A DNA stretch of 64,000 nt. Origin: an uncultured Dokdonia sp. Its GTDB lineage: Bacteria > Bacteroidota > Bacteroidia > Flavobacteriales > Flavobacteriaceae. Positions 33,263-40,487 of the stretch are shown here, piece by piece; the first letter of the stretch is position 1, and every line of letters begins with the position of its first letter. The notes below the pieces were generated by a model. That model searched no databases. It was not told where the DNA came from and saw only the letters and a list, made by a program, of their open reading frames with translations. Location: positions 1 through 64,000 of the forward strand of contig NZ_CANLNH010000010.1 of the NCBI RefSeq assembly GCF_947492535.1. Direction: 5' to 3'. Position numbers and translations under genes: made by a program.

Positions 33263-33896
33263 GTGTGTATATTTTATAATTAGAATTTACTTTTTGGTGT
33301 CTTGCAGTACTCCCTTCTTGACCTCTATGCATTCCGTATTTCTCCATCAACTTAGAGTACTGTGTTTGCTGTTCTGCTAGATCTCTTTTTCCATCTACAA
33401 ATGATTTACAACTCAATCTTCCATCATCTGTAATCGGAACTACGATAGCATGCATATGTGGAGTTTGCTCGTCTAGATGTAAATGCATTGAAATGATATT
33501 TTCTTCTCCATAAATGGAAGCTAGAAATGCCTTATTGTCTTTTACCCATTGACTATATACTTCTGGTTTTTTGAAGATCTCATTCATCTTATAATGATCC
33601 GATGTCATTATATATTCTACTGCTTTTACAGCATCTTTTCTGATCTTCTTATCAAGACTATATCGTTCTTTAATTTCATCATTGATTCTCTTTGATAATG
33701 GGTTTGCTTGACTAAATAATGTCCATTCGTTTTGAGTGTAACTTTTACCGTTTTTATCCCAATGAATATTATTAGCAACGGTAATAGGCGATGCGTTTTC
33801 TGGAATAGAAATCGAACCGTCAGAACTTCTATCGATGTGTTTTCCTAATGCACCAGAATTTTTAATCTTTTGTAATCTCATTACTGCGTAGCTCAT
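33249..33896 (-). CDS. MobV (Mob/Pre) family relaxase, short form
   Basis: 215 residues. The HUH metal site is MHLHLDEQTPHMHAIVVP (H140, H147, H149), with an N-terminal SYAVMRLQKIK typical of Mob_Pre proteins. It nicks at oriT and stays covalently bound to the strand it leads through the coupling protein. Only the catalytic domain is present; full-length MobV proteins are often about twice as long, so the C-terminal part is missing or its task is carried out by another protein. Operon with the coupling protein. Confidence 0.88.
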   Translation of the reverse strand: MSYAVMRLQKIKNSGALGKHIDRSSDGSISIPENASPITVANNIHWDKNGKSYTQNEWTLFSQANPLSKRINDEIKERYSLDKKIRKDAVKAVEYIMTSDHYKMNEIFKKPEVYSQWVKDNKAFLASIYGEENIISMHLHLDEQTPHMHAIVVPITDDGRLSCKSFVDGKRDLAEQQTQYSKLMEKYGMHRGQEGSTARHQKVNSNYKIYTRDRA

Positions 33897-33926
33897 AATG
33901 TCTTCATATTGTTATGTGGGGTTTTT

Positions 33927-33983
33927 AGGGGAGACCCCTGAACGAACGATCTTTGGTACAAAGTGTAGTGAGTTACACTTTGT
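33927..33983. other. Candidate oriT: two hairpins upstream of the relaxase gene
   Basis: In the 126-bp gap before the relaxase: AGGGG-aga-CCCCT (33927-33939) and a perfect 10-bp inverted repeat ACAAAGTGTA/TACACTTTGT with a 6-base loop (33958-33983). Inverted repeats directly upstream of mob genes are the usual place and form of oriT in MobV elements. The nick site is not identified. Confidence 0.5.
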
Positions 33984-34022
33984 TGTTTGTTTTTATTAAT
34001 TTCCTTACTCATTTTTGACTTT

Positions 34023-34886
34023 TCACGTGCTGTAAGAATTCTTTATCAAATATTCGTTTAGATCTTTGCATCCCTCAAATAGCGTGCTTTTGTTCTCTAC
34101 TTTTGGATGCATTTCTTTAATGAATTTAGTAGCTCTTTTTCCTGTTTCATCATTATCTAACCATGTATAAATGACACTATATTTTTTTAGTATTTTTTCA
34201 ATTTTTTGCACTAAAGATGTAGAGTTGAGAATTAGAAAATCAACTTGATTTTCTACTCCTTTGTTTAAGGTTATAAAGCTTAAGAAATCAAAAAAGCCTT
34301 CGAAAATTGTTAAGCTATTTTTGCCTTTTTGATAATGCGTAAAATCTTTTTTTCCAATACAGCCTTTGAAGTATTTATTGCGTAATTCATATCCTCCAGA
34401 TTTGTTTTTAAAAGCTATTCCGAAATATGTTTTATTATCAAGCGCATAGTATATTTCTTCACAATATTTTTTCGCCGAAAGGCAATTAATATTTCTTGAA
34501 TCCAGATAGGATAGTAGTGCTTGATTTTCTAATGATTTTACCCTTTTGATTTCATAATCAATTTTTGAATCTGGTAAAATTTTCGTTTGCTCTTGAAAAG
34601 AAAAAGATGGTTTTAGATCTGATAAAAAATATAATGCTTCTGAGACCGTACAGCTTTTTATTGCTTGCACTAAATCAATAACATTACCACCTATACCTTG
34701 ACCGTGATCGAACCATCGATTTAATGATAAGGAGACTTTGAAAGAGGCTTTAGTTTCTGTTCTTAGGGGACTAAGAAACCAAGCTTCTTTCGTAGTAAGT
34801 CTCCTTGGTAAAAATCCTAACTGTTCAAGTGCTTGGATTATAGAGATATGTCGTGCTTGTTCGCAGTTTAAATGCTGTGCTTTCAT
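34023..34886 (-). CDS. Primase-like Toprim-domain protein
   Basis: 287 residues. The N-terminal region resembles a CHC2 primase domain (PLRTETKASFKVSLSLNRWFDHGQGIGGNVIDLVQ) but without the zinc cysteines. The Toprim domain has the conserved Glu in LTIFEGFFDFLSF (E196) and DxD in YTWLDNDETGKRATKF (D244, D246). Such proteins are standard in Bacteroidota integrative elements, where they prime DNA after transfer or during excised replication. Convergent use with the helicase gene upstream is likely; both are leftward and separated by a TGATGA-rich gap. Confidence 0.85.
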   Translation of the reverse strand: MKAQHLNCEQARHISIIQALEQLGFLPRRLTTKEAWFLSPLRTETKASFKVSLSLNRWFDHGQGIGGNVIDLVQAIKSCTVSEALYFLSDLKPSFSFQEQTKILPDSKIDYEIKRVKSLENQALLSYLDSRNINCLSAKKYCEEIYYALDNKTYFGIAFKNKSGGYELRNKYFKGCIGKKDFTHYQKGKNSLTIFEGFFDFLSFITLNKGVENQVDFLILNSTSLVQKIEKILKKYSVIYTWLDNDETGKRATKFIKEMHPKVENKSTLFEGCKDLNEYLIKNSYST

Positions 34887-34908
34887 AACGATTTGTTTTT
34901 TGGTATTT

Positions 34909-35054
34909 TTTGATGATTTGATGACAGAAAGCTGTCAAGTGTTAATTTTCCTGAGGTTCTTGTTGTCATCATTTTTTCATCAATCATCAAAAGTGTTTTT
35001 TGTTGTCATCATTTTAAATTTTGATGACAGTTTGATGATAACTTTGATGATGAT
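34909..35054. repeat. TGATGA iteron-like cluster between helicase and primase genes
   Basis: TTTGATGACAG at 34917, TTTGATGACAG at 35020, TTTGATGATAA at 35031 and TTTGATGATGA at 35043 (11- to 12-bp period), plus the inverted form TGTTGTCATCATTTT at 34961 and again 40 bp on at 35001. They fill most of the 200-bp gap between replication genes. Compatible with a replication origin or an operator for autoregulation. Confidence 0.6.
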
Positions 35055-35085
35055 TTAATTTTTTCTTTTTCAGTAGCTTATACTA

Positions 35086-36297
35086 TTATGTCATCATTTC
35101 ATCAAAAATTTGTTCAATAAAGATTCTCTTAATGATGTAGTATCTTCCTTTTCGATCTAATTCGATGAACTCTCCATAAGAGGTGTATTCATATCCTTTG
35201 TAGGCATTTGAGTTATCTGAGGGCTTTAAACCCCATTTAGATTTTAGGATTTTGCGAACCTCGTTTACTTCGTAGTGTTTTCTTCGTGTTTTTACGATAG
35301 TTGCGACAACATCTCTAGGAGTTATCTTTATTTCGTTAGCTGTAGATACATCAAATATTTCATAAAATAATTGTACCATTTCTCTTTCAATTTCATTGTT
35401 GTTTAGCCAAACCAACTTTTGCAGAGCTTTGGTTTTGATTTGATCAGCTGTAAACCACATTCTAGTTGTTTTGGGAGAAGAAAATTTACGATCAATTAAA
35501 TACTGCAGAAATGCAGGAATTTCTTTAATTAACTTACCTAAGAACTCGGTATCTTCATTTTGAAATGGTGTCACTTTACGCACCCAAAATCTAATTTCAT
35601 TAGAATCAATAAGAATAAAAGTATCTTCATTGTTTGAACATAAAATGAATTTTCCAAAGAATTCTATTTCTTCTCGATCCTTTCCTTTAGCTTCAACTTT
35701 ATCTTTATCTGTAGTAGATAAGTATTTAAGGCGTTCTGTGATTTCTTGTTTATCAAAGAATACTTCGTCAATGGCTATGATAAGTTTGGATGCCCAATCA
35801 GCATTAAATTGTGAAGAGAAACTATCCCCTTTTATGTAGGTCATGTTATGACCGTATATAGCTTTAAGCCATTTAATGAATGTAGATTTACCTGTTCCTC
35901 GTTCCTTGCTTACAAGGCATATGATAGGTAGAATCTGAGTCGGGTAGAGTAGTATGATTTTAAGATAATCAAGACCAAGCTCTTGTTGTTTTCCAAAAAT
36001 ATGTTCAACGAATTGTAGAGAGTGTTTTATATTTCCTTTTTCACTAGGCTTGAATGGTAATTCGTGGTAGGTATTATAAAAACTTCCAATAAATTCTTGA
36101 TAATCTATATGTTCTGGAATACAACAAAAACCATCAAGCTTAGGTATGTCATTTAAAAACTTTTTGCCGTGATCTGCAACTATAGTTTCTTTATTCCAGG
36201 AAACCATAATGCTTGTTGTGTCACCAGATATTAAGGGTTTCTCAATGATTTTCTTGTAGCCTGTGCCGATTCTAAAATATTTAGGTTGCTTTGACAT
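35086..36297 (-). CDS. SF3-like helicase (DUF5906/P4-type)
   Basis: 403 residues. Walker A is SKERGTGKSTFIKWLKAIYG (134-139), Walker B KLIIAIDEVF (D177/E178), followed by sensor region EFFGKFILCSNNEDTFI and an arginine-rich RFWVRKV. The C-terminal 100 residues look like a winged-helix DNA-binding part. Family members are replicative helicases of phages and integrative elements. With the Toprim gene it forms the island's own replication pair. Its last codons fall inside the TGATGA repeat tract. Confidence 0.85.
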   Translation of the reverse strand: MSKQPKYFRIGTGYKKIIEKPLISGDTTSIMVSWNKETIVADHGKKFLNDIPKLDGFCCIPEHIDYQEFIGSFYNTYHELPFKPSEKGNIKHSLQFVEHIFGKQQELGLDYLKIILLYPTQILPIICLVSKERGTGKSTFIKWLKAIYGHNMTYIKGDSFSSQFNADWASKLIIAIDEVFFDKQEITERLKYLSTTDKDKVEAKGKDREEIEFFGKFILCSNNEDTFILIDSNEIRFWVRKVTPFQNEDTEFLGKLIKEIPAFLQYLIDRKFSSPKTTRMWFTADQIKTKALQKLVWLNNNEIEREMVQLFYEIFDVSTANEIKITPRDVVATIVKTRRKHYEVNEVRKILKSKWGLKPSDNSNAYKGYEYTSYGEFIELDRKGRYYIIKRIFIEQIFDEMMT

Positions 36298-36302
36298 AGT
36301 AC

Positions 36303-36602
36303 TTATTTTGCTGATTTTACTAGGGAAGGGTTTTTTCTGGCTTGTTCAAGTAATTCTTTTTTTGAATAGAAAACAGATCTCCCTATTTGATAAAAAGGGA
36401 TTAATTTCTTTTTCTTCCATTGAATAAGACATTGAACCGTAATGCCCAAAAGTTCAGCAGCTTCTTTCTGGGTAAGACGATCTTCTGCTTGAGAATTTGA
36501 AGTGTCTTGAATTATTTCGGTCTTGCGAATACGATTGATTACTAGCTCAATAGTTTTTTCTAAATCTTGCTTAGTAAAACCGTATAGAATTGGATTTGAC
36601 AT
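36303..36602 (-). CDS. Excisionase-like HTH_17 DNA-binding protein
   Basis: 99 residues with a MerR-like winged helix in the C-terminal half: RLTQKEAAELLGITVQCLIQWKKKKLIPFYQIGRSVFYSKKELLE. Small proteins of this family act as excisionases or regulators in Bacteroidota integrative elements. It is 5 bp before the helicase gene and co-transcribed with it, so excision and replication may be expressed together. Confidence 0.85.
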   Translation of the reverse strand: MSNPILYGFTKQDLEKTIELVINRIRKTEIIQDTSNSQAEDRLTQKEAAELLGITVQCLIQWKKKKLIPFYQIGRSVFYSKKELLEQARKNPSLVKSAK

Positions 36603-36611
36603 ATGTTAACG

Positions 36612-36697
36612 GTGTTTTGATTAAACACTGCTAAATTGTCTTATGAAGTTAATATTTGAAATTTTAATTTTAAATATTCTAATTGTCTTACGGAGTC
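36612..36697. promoter_or_regulatory. Repeats in front of the excisionase gene
   Basis: GTGTTT-n5-AAACAC hairpin (36612-36628) and two direct copies of CTAA(A)TTGTCTTAyGrAGT (36631-36649 and 36679-36697). Position suggests an operator for the excisionase/replication operon. Confidence 0.4.
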
Positions 36698-36762
36698 GGG
36701 GAAGTGTTGAAAAGAGAGACCTTCACAAGTTTTATTTTTTCTAAAAAAAAATCTTATAGATT

Positions 36763-37911
36763 CTAATATTTCATCTCATTTGCGAGGGCAAGAGGAGATG
36801 TTAGTCCATTGAATGTTAACTCAGGATTGTTTTTTATTTCTTTAGCAAGTATGTATAAGTTTTGATAGGAAAAACCTCTTTTATCTATTGATATATTATT
36901 ACTTATAATCTTTGGGAAAGAATGTTTTTGTTTTTTTATGTATTCTGTTTTTGAAAGGAAAAATATAAATTCCATTAAGATTTTATTGTTGAAATTTATA
37001 GACATATTGTTCAATGGCTTAGAAATTTCTGGATTCTCTGTGTGGAATATATCTAAAGAAATTATTCGCGCAATTGATTTTGCTTCTTTATGTATGATAT
37101 CAGGGTTTTGTTTCTTGATTAAGTAAGTTAACCCTTTTCTTATCTTTCTAATATTTTTTGGGTTATTTAATTCTATTTTAAAAACCTCTATTGATTTTTT
37201 CTTCTTTTTTCTTGTAGATTTAATCGAGATGTTTTTGGATAAGATTTGGTTTAGATAAGTTCTTTTATTTTCGAAACTACTCACATCGAAAAATTTGAAA
37301 ATATTATTTTTCATATTGAAAGCCCTATTGATATCTCTTAATTGAGAAGAAAAGAATTTCTTTGTCCAGATTGAGCTGTTTGAACCAAACGTTTCTTCCA
37401 GTTTTGTTAGACTGAATAAGTGATCTGAAATAGTCAATTCAATAATATCTTCATCAGTAATTAGAGATAGATCATGCTTGATTATTTTTTTCCAGTAGGC
37501 ATTACTAAATATTAAAGGAGCTATTAGAATAAGATTTTTATTTCTCAATATCGGTAATCCTTGTTGAATTAAAATTTCAGTATTTATTAATAGGTTCTCA
37601 TACAGTATTTTTTCAAGTGTATAAGAGAAGTCAAAAGATACTTTTATTATGTGTTTTTGATAAATTTCATAAATCAATTCTTTTTTTTCTTCTTCTAAAC
37701 AGTCTTCAATATTTGATGTAACGAAAAAATCAATGTCTTGTAGTATATTAGATTTATATATATCAATCTCTGAAATATGAATAAATAATGACCAAGAATC
37801 TTGAAATAGGTTATTTGCTTTGATCTTATCAGAGAAGTATTCCTTGAACTTAACTGATCTTTCAGAATATTTATCATAAAGTAAATCAATATCTTGTTTA
37901 ATATCCTTCAT
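36763..37911 (-). CDS. Unknown protein between integrase and excisionase genes
   Basis: 382 residues, lysine- and isoleucine-rich, mostly helical by eye, no signal peptide, membrane segment or motif I recognise. A basic patch (KSTRKKKKKSIEVFK) lies in the middle, and a short C-terminal segment (KRGFSYQNLYILAKEIKNNPE) may be folded. It starts 2 bp after the integrase stop, so the two are one operon and it may assist recombination or be regulatory. Function unknown. Confidence 0.65.
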   Translation of the reverse strand: MKDIKQDIDLLYDKYSERSVKFKEYFSDKIKANNLFQDSWSLFIHISEIDIYKSNILQDIDFFVTSNIEDCLEEEKKELIYEIYQKHIIKVSFDFSYTLEKILYENLLINTEILIQQGLPILRNKNLILIAPLIFSNAYWKKIIKHDLSLITDEDIIELTISDHLFSLTKLEETFGSNSSIWTKKFFSSQLRDINRAFNMKNNIFKFFDVSSFENKRTYLNQILSKNISIKSTRKKKKKSIEVFKIELNNPKNIRKIRKGLTYLIKKQNPDIIHKEAKSIARIISLDIFHTENPEISKPLNNMSINFNNKILMEFIFFLSKTEYIKKQKHSFPKIISNNISIDKRGFSYQNLYILAKEIKNNPELTFNGLTSPLALANEMKY

Positions 37912-37913
37912 AA

Positions 37914-39152
37914 TTATTTTGCAATTTTATTCCAAGTATTATCCATTTCACTTTTTTTGAAATCTTCTGCGATCTCTACGTATCTTTTAAAACTGGCCTC
38001 ATCTTTATGTCCAGTTATATTTCTTACTACCATTTCTTTCATTCCTAATATAAGGGAATTTGTAACAAAAGTTTTCCGAGCTGTGTGACTTGTTATGAGT
38101 TGATGCTTTGGTTGTACTTTATCAATCCTACGTTGTCCAATATAGCGAGTTGTATTTATCATTGTATCGATTTTAGCTATTTTACAACACTCTTTAATGT
38201 ATAAGTTAAATTTTTGTCCAGAAATAGAAGGGAGTGGTTCATAGAGTGTGTCTTTATATTTAGATAAGATATCCTTAGCATAATCATTTAAAGGAATCAT
38301 CTGGTCAATGGTCTTCGTCTTCTGAATATTGAGCTTTAAATAATCTTCAAAGACATTAGATATTCTTAGTGCTTTAATATCGCTGAAACGCAATCCAGTA
38401 AAACAACCAAAACAATAAAAATCTTTTACGTGGTTAAGCCTATGAGAACGAAAATCTTTGCGATATAATGTCATAAGCTCATCCATTGTTAGATAGATAA
38501 CTTCAATATTGTCTTGCATTCGTTTGAACTTCCTAAACTCTGTATTTGAATGATACCCTCTATCTAAAGACCAATTCATAAAAGCTTTAATGACAGATAT
38601 CGTTCTACCAAAGTAATTGTTTAACGTGTTTCTTTCTTCAAAAGCATAATCTCTAAGCTTCTCATAGAACTCAATTACTATTGTTTCAAACCTTATGTCA
38701 TAATTTGAATGTTTTTGGAAGTCTTCAATAAATCTTTTAGTCGTTACGTACTTCCTAATAGTTCCTGGAGCTTTTGTTGTTTTTGATGTCTCAATGAACT
38801 CTTGAAAAGAAAGCGAAAAATTTGGAGAAATTTTATTTTGCAATGAATTGTCGTCAAACTGTGCTAAAAACAATTCTCTGGTAGGAGTTAAGTTTTTTAA
38901 TAAAATATATCGGAAAACGTCTTTTATCTGATTTTCGAGATCATCAAGTTTTTTATTGTACTCAATATGAAAATTGTAGATTTCAGATTTAAGATTTGGT
39001 TTGATCCTATTATTTTTCCAATGTTTTAAACTTACACGTACTTTAGGGATATTCCTTCTAATCCTTTGTCCGCCTATGTTAACGACGAGTTGAATAGGGT
39101 AGAGTCCTTTCGAATCTTTTTTTTCTTTTCGTGGTAAAAATGTTGCTTTCAT
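37914..39152 (-). CDS. Tyrosine recombinase (island integrase)
   Basis: 412 residues: N-terminal arm-binding region (QLVVNIGGQRIRRNIPKVRVSLKHW), SAM-like core-binding domain (about 110-205) and catalytic domain with R255 (TGLRFSDI), Lys in QKTKTID, H356/R359 (SHTARKTF), H382 (TGHKDEASFKRY) and nucleophile Y391. This is the usual integrase type of Bacteroidota conjugative and mobilizable elements. It lies 188 bp from the right attachment repeat and is transcribed away from it. It should recombine the 3' end of the tRNA. Confidence 0.95.
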   Translation of the reverse strand: MKATFLPRKEKKDSKGLYPIQLVVNIGGQRIRRNIPKVRVSLKHWKNNRIKPNLKSEIYNFHIEYNKKLDDLENQIKDVFRYILLKNLTPTRELFLAQFDDNSLQNKISPNFSLSFQEFIETSKTTKAPGTIRKYVTTKRFIEDFQKHSNYDIRFETIVIEFYEKLRDYAFEERNTLNNYFGRTISVIKAFMNWSLDRGYHSNTEFRKFKRMQDNIEVIYLTMDELMTLYRKDFRSHRLNHVKDFYCFGCFTGLRFSDIKALRISNVFEDYLKLNIQKTKTIDQMIPLNDYAKDILSKYKDTLYEPLPSISGQKFNLYIKECCKIAKIDTMINTTRYIGQRRIDKVQPKHQLITSHTARKTFVTNSLILGMKEMVVRNITGHKDEASFKRYVEIAEDFKKSEMDNTWNKIAK

Positions 39153-39211
39153 AAATCTATTTTAATTACATTTGCTCCCAAAATTGTGAACTTGAATTAA
39201 TTTAGATTCAC

Positions 39212-39231
39212 TAGGTGGCAAATTAGGTGTC
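39212..39231. repeat. Paired arm-type repeats, right end
   Basis: TAGGTGGCA at 39212 and TAGGTGTCA at 39224, period 12 bp, same orientation and period as the pair at the left end (18532, 18544). Adjacent to the integrase gene. Confidence 0.6.
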
Positions 39232-39339
39232 AACTTAATTTACGACTTAAAGAAACTTATATGAAAACGAGTTTACAAGGTCTCAATTCAAGTGTTAACC
39301 TGAAATAACTTGAGTTAATCATCGTTTAATTACGATAGT

Positions 39340-39357
39340 AGCCCAAGTGGGACCACT
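39340..39357. repeat. Right attachment site (attR)
   Basis: AGCCCAAGTGGGACCACT, exact copy of the tRNA 3' end at 18470-18487. Only this fragment of the tRNA is present. Confidence 0.9.
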
Positions 39358-39589
39358 TTTTTAAAAGATCATCATACGTGTAAAATAATAGAATTCATTA
39401 CTTTTCGCATATGGTGTTTTTTTATGAATATGAATTGAAGTTTATGTTTTTGTAAAAAAAATGAGAAAATACTTGTTTTTACCGATAAAATGCTTAATAT
39501 TGTCGACCAAAAGCATAAATTCAATATACTATTAGTATATTTATAACGTTACAATTAAGTACCTTTTAAATTATATACTTTTGTAGTCT

Positions 39590-39838
39590 ATGAGCCCCAA
39601 ACTCAAAAACTTACTTATGACAACATTCCTACTTGTTGTTGGATATACTTCTATAGCCCAAGAAGTGGTTACAGGTGGTCCTAACCCACCACCACCACCT
39701 CCAACGCCCGGAAGTATTCCAGGACTTCCAGGATTAGTAGTCCCAATAGATGAGAATCTAATAATCTTATTGATATTAGGTGTGATTACTGGTATCGTAT
39801 ATCTTTTGAGAAATCGGTATCGGTTATCTAAATCCTAG
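39590..39838 (+). CDS. Small proline-rich protein with PID-CTERM-like sorting tail
   Basis: 82 residues: signal peptide (TTFLLVVGYTSIAQ), a proline run (PNPPPPPPTPG), then LPGLVVPIDENLIILLILGVITGIVYLLRNRYR, i.e. Pro-Ile-Asp, a transmembrane helix and a basic tail. This tripartite end resembles the PID-CTERM exosortase-type sorting signals I recall from Flavobacteria. The mature part would be tiny, mostly linker. It is the first chromosomal gene right of the island, with a -7 box 7 bp before the ATG. No exosortase gene is in the window. Confidence 0.65.
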   Translation: MSPKLKNLLMTTFLLVVGYTSIAQEVVTGGPNPPPPPPTPGSIPGLPGLVVPIDENLIILLILGVITGIVYLLRNRYRLSKS

Positions 39839-40426
39839 TTAATAAGCTTCTGTGAGTCTCTTCACATATTTTCCAATGACGTCAAACTCTAAGTTGACGA
39901 TGGTATCTTTGATAATATTTTTAAATACAGTGTGTTCGTAAGTGTAAGGAATAATAGCTACACTAAAACCATTTTTTGTGGAGTTTACAACCGTAAGACT
40001 CACTCCGTTTACAGTGATAGATCCTTTTTCTATGGTTACATTAGATAATTTTGGATCGTATGAAAAATCAAATCGCCAGCTTCCATCTTCTTCATGTTTG
40101 TTAGTGCAAATACCTACTTGATCTACATGTCCTTGTACGATGTGACCATCTAATCTTGCTCCTAATACCATGGCGCGTTCAAGATTTACTTCGTCTTGCT
40201 CTTTTAGCGTGTATAAATTTGTTTTTTCAAGGGTTTCTTTTATGGCTGTGACTGTGTATTGTTTGTTGTTTATTGATACTACGGTTAAGCATACACCATT
40301 GTGAGCGACACTTTGATCAATTTTGAGTTCTGGGGTAAGATTGCTTTCAACAGTTAAATGTACATTTTCTTGTTCTTTTTCAATTGAAATGATCTTGCCT
40401 AAATCTTCGATAATACCTGTAAACAT
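39839..40426 (-). CDS. ribE: Riboflavin synthase, alpha chain
   Basis: 195 residues, two lumazine-binding repeats: MFTGIIEDLGKI... VAHNGVCLTVVSI (first) and LDGHIVQGHVDQVG... GSITVNGVSLTVV (second). It dismutates two 6,7-dimethyl-8-ribityllumazine molecules to riboflavin. Length is normal and the N-terminal MFTGI is diagnostic. No FMN riboswitch is visible in the 60-bp gap to the divergent pdxA. It is convergent with, and directly abuts, the small sorted protein gene. Confidence 0.97.
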   Translation of the reverse strand: MFTGIIEDLGKIISIEKEQENVHLTVESNLTPELKIDQSVAHNGVCLTVVSINNKQYTVTAIKETLEKTNLYTLKEQDEVNLERAMVLGARLDGHIVQGHVDQVGICTNKHEEDGSWRFDFSYDPKLSNVTIEKGSITVNGVSLTVVNSTKNGFSVAIIPYTYEHTVFKNIIKDTIVNLEFDVIGKYVKRLTEAY

Positions 40427-40444
40427 GAATGACTATAATTTGGT

Positions 40445-40452
40445 TACTTTTG
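40445..40452 (+). promoter_or_regulatory. -7 box of pdxA
   Basis: TACTTTTG fits TAnnTTTG, 35 bp before the ATG of pdxA. Confidence 0.5.
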
Positions 40453-40487
40453 TGATGTAAAAATACAAAACCCATAGCAGGTATATA

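Larger units (their letters stand above)
18470..39357. mobile_element. Integrative mobilizable island of about 20.9 kb in the tRNA-CAT gene
   Basis: The 18-bp sequence AGCCCAAGTGGGACCACT (3' end of the tRNA plus two bases) is repeated directly at both ends. A tyrosine integrase lies 188 bp inside the right repeat. Between the ends are excisionase-like, helicase, Toprim, MobV relaxase and coupling-protein genes, plus accessory cargo, but no conjugation channel genes (no TraB/C/D/J/N-like proteins). It should therefore integrate and excise on its own and transfer with help from another element. Iterated palindromes, 12 elsewhere in the window, are absent from it. Confidence 0.92.
39153..39589. 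other. Right end of the island and chromosomal junction
   Basis: 437 bp without genes. In order: integrase promoter region, paired TAGGTGG/TAGGTGT repeats (39212, 39224), an imperfect inverted repeat (TCAAGTGTTA...TAACTTGA, about 39286-39315), the right attachment repeat (39340-39357), AT-rich chromosomal DNA, and a -7 box TACTTTTG at 39576-39583 for the small sorted protein. Confidence 0.6.

Noticed and set aside
33958-33983. Rho-independent terminator
   Set aside because: The inverted repeat has no T run after it on the minus strand and sits upstream of the relaxase gene, so an oriT element is more likely.
40427-40487. FMN riboswitch for ribE
   Set aside because: The 61-bp gap is far too short for an FMN aptamer and lacks its conserved blocks.
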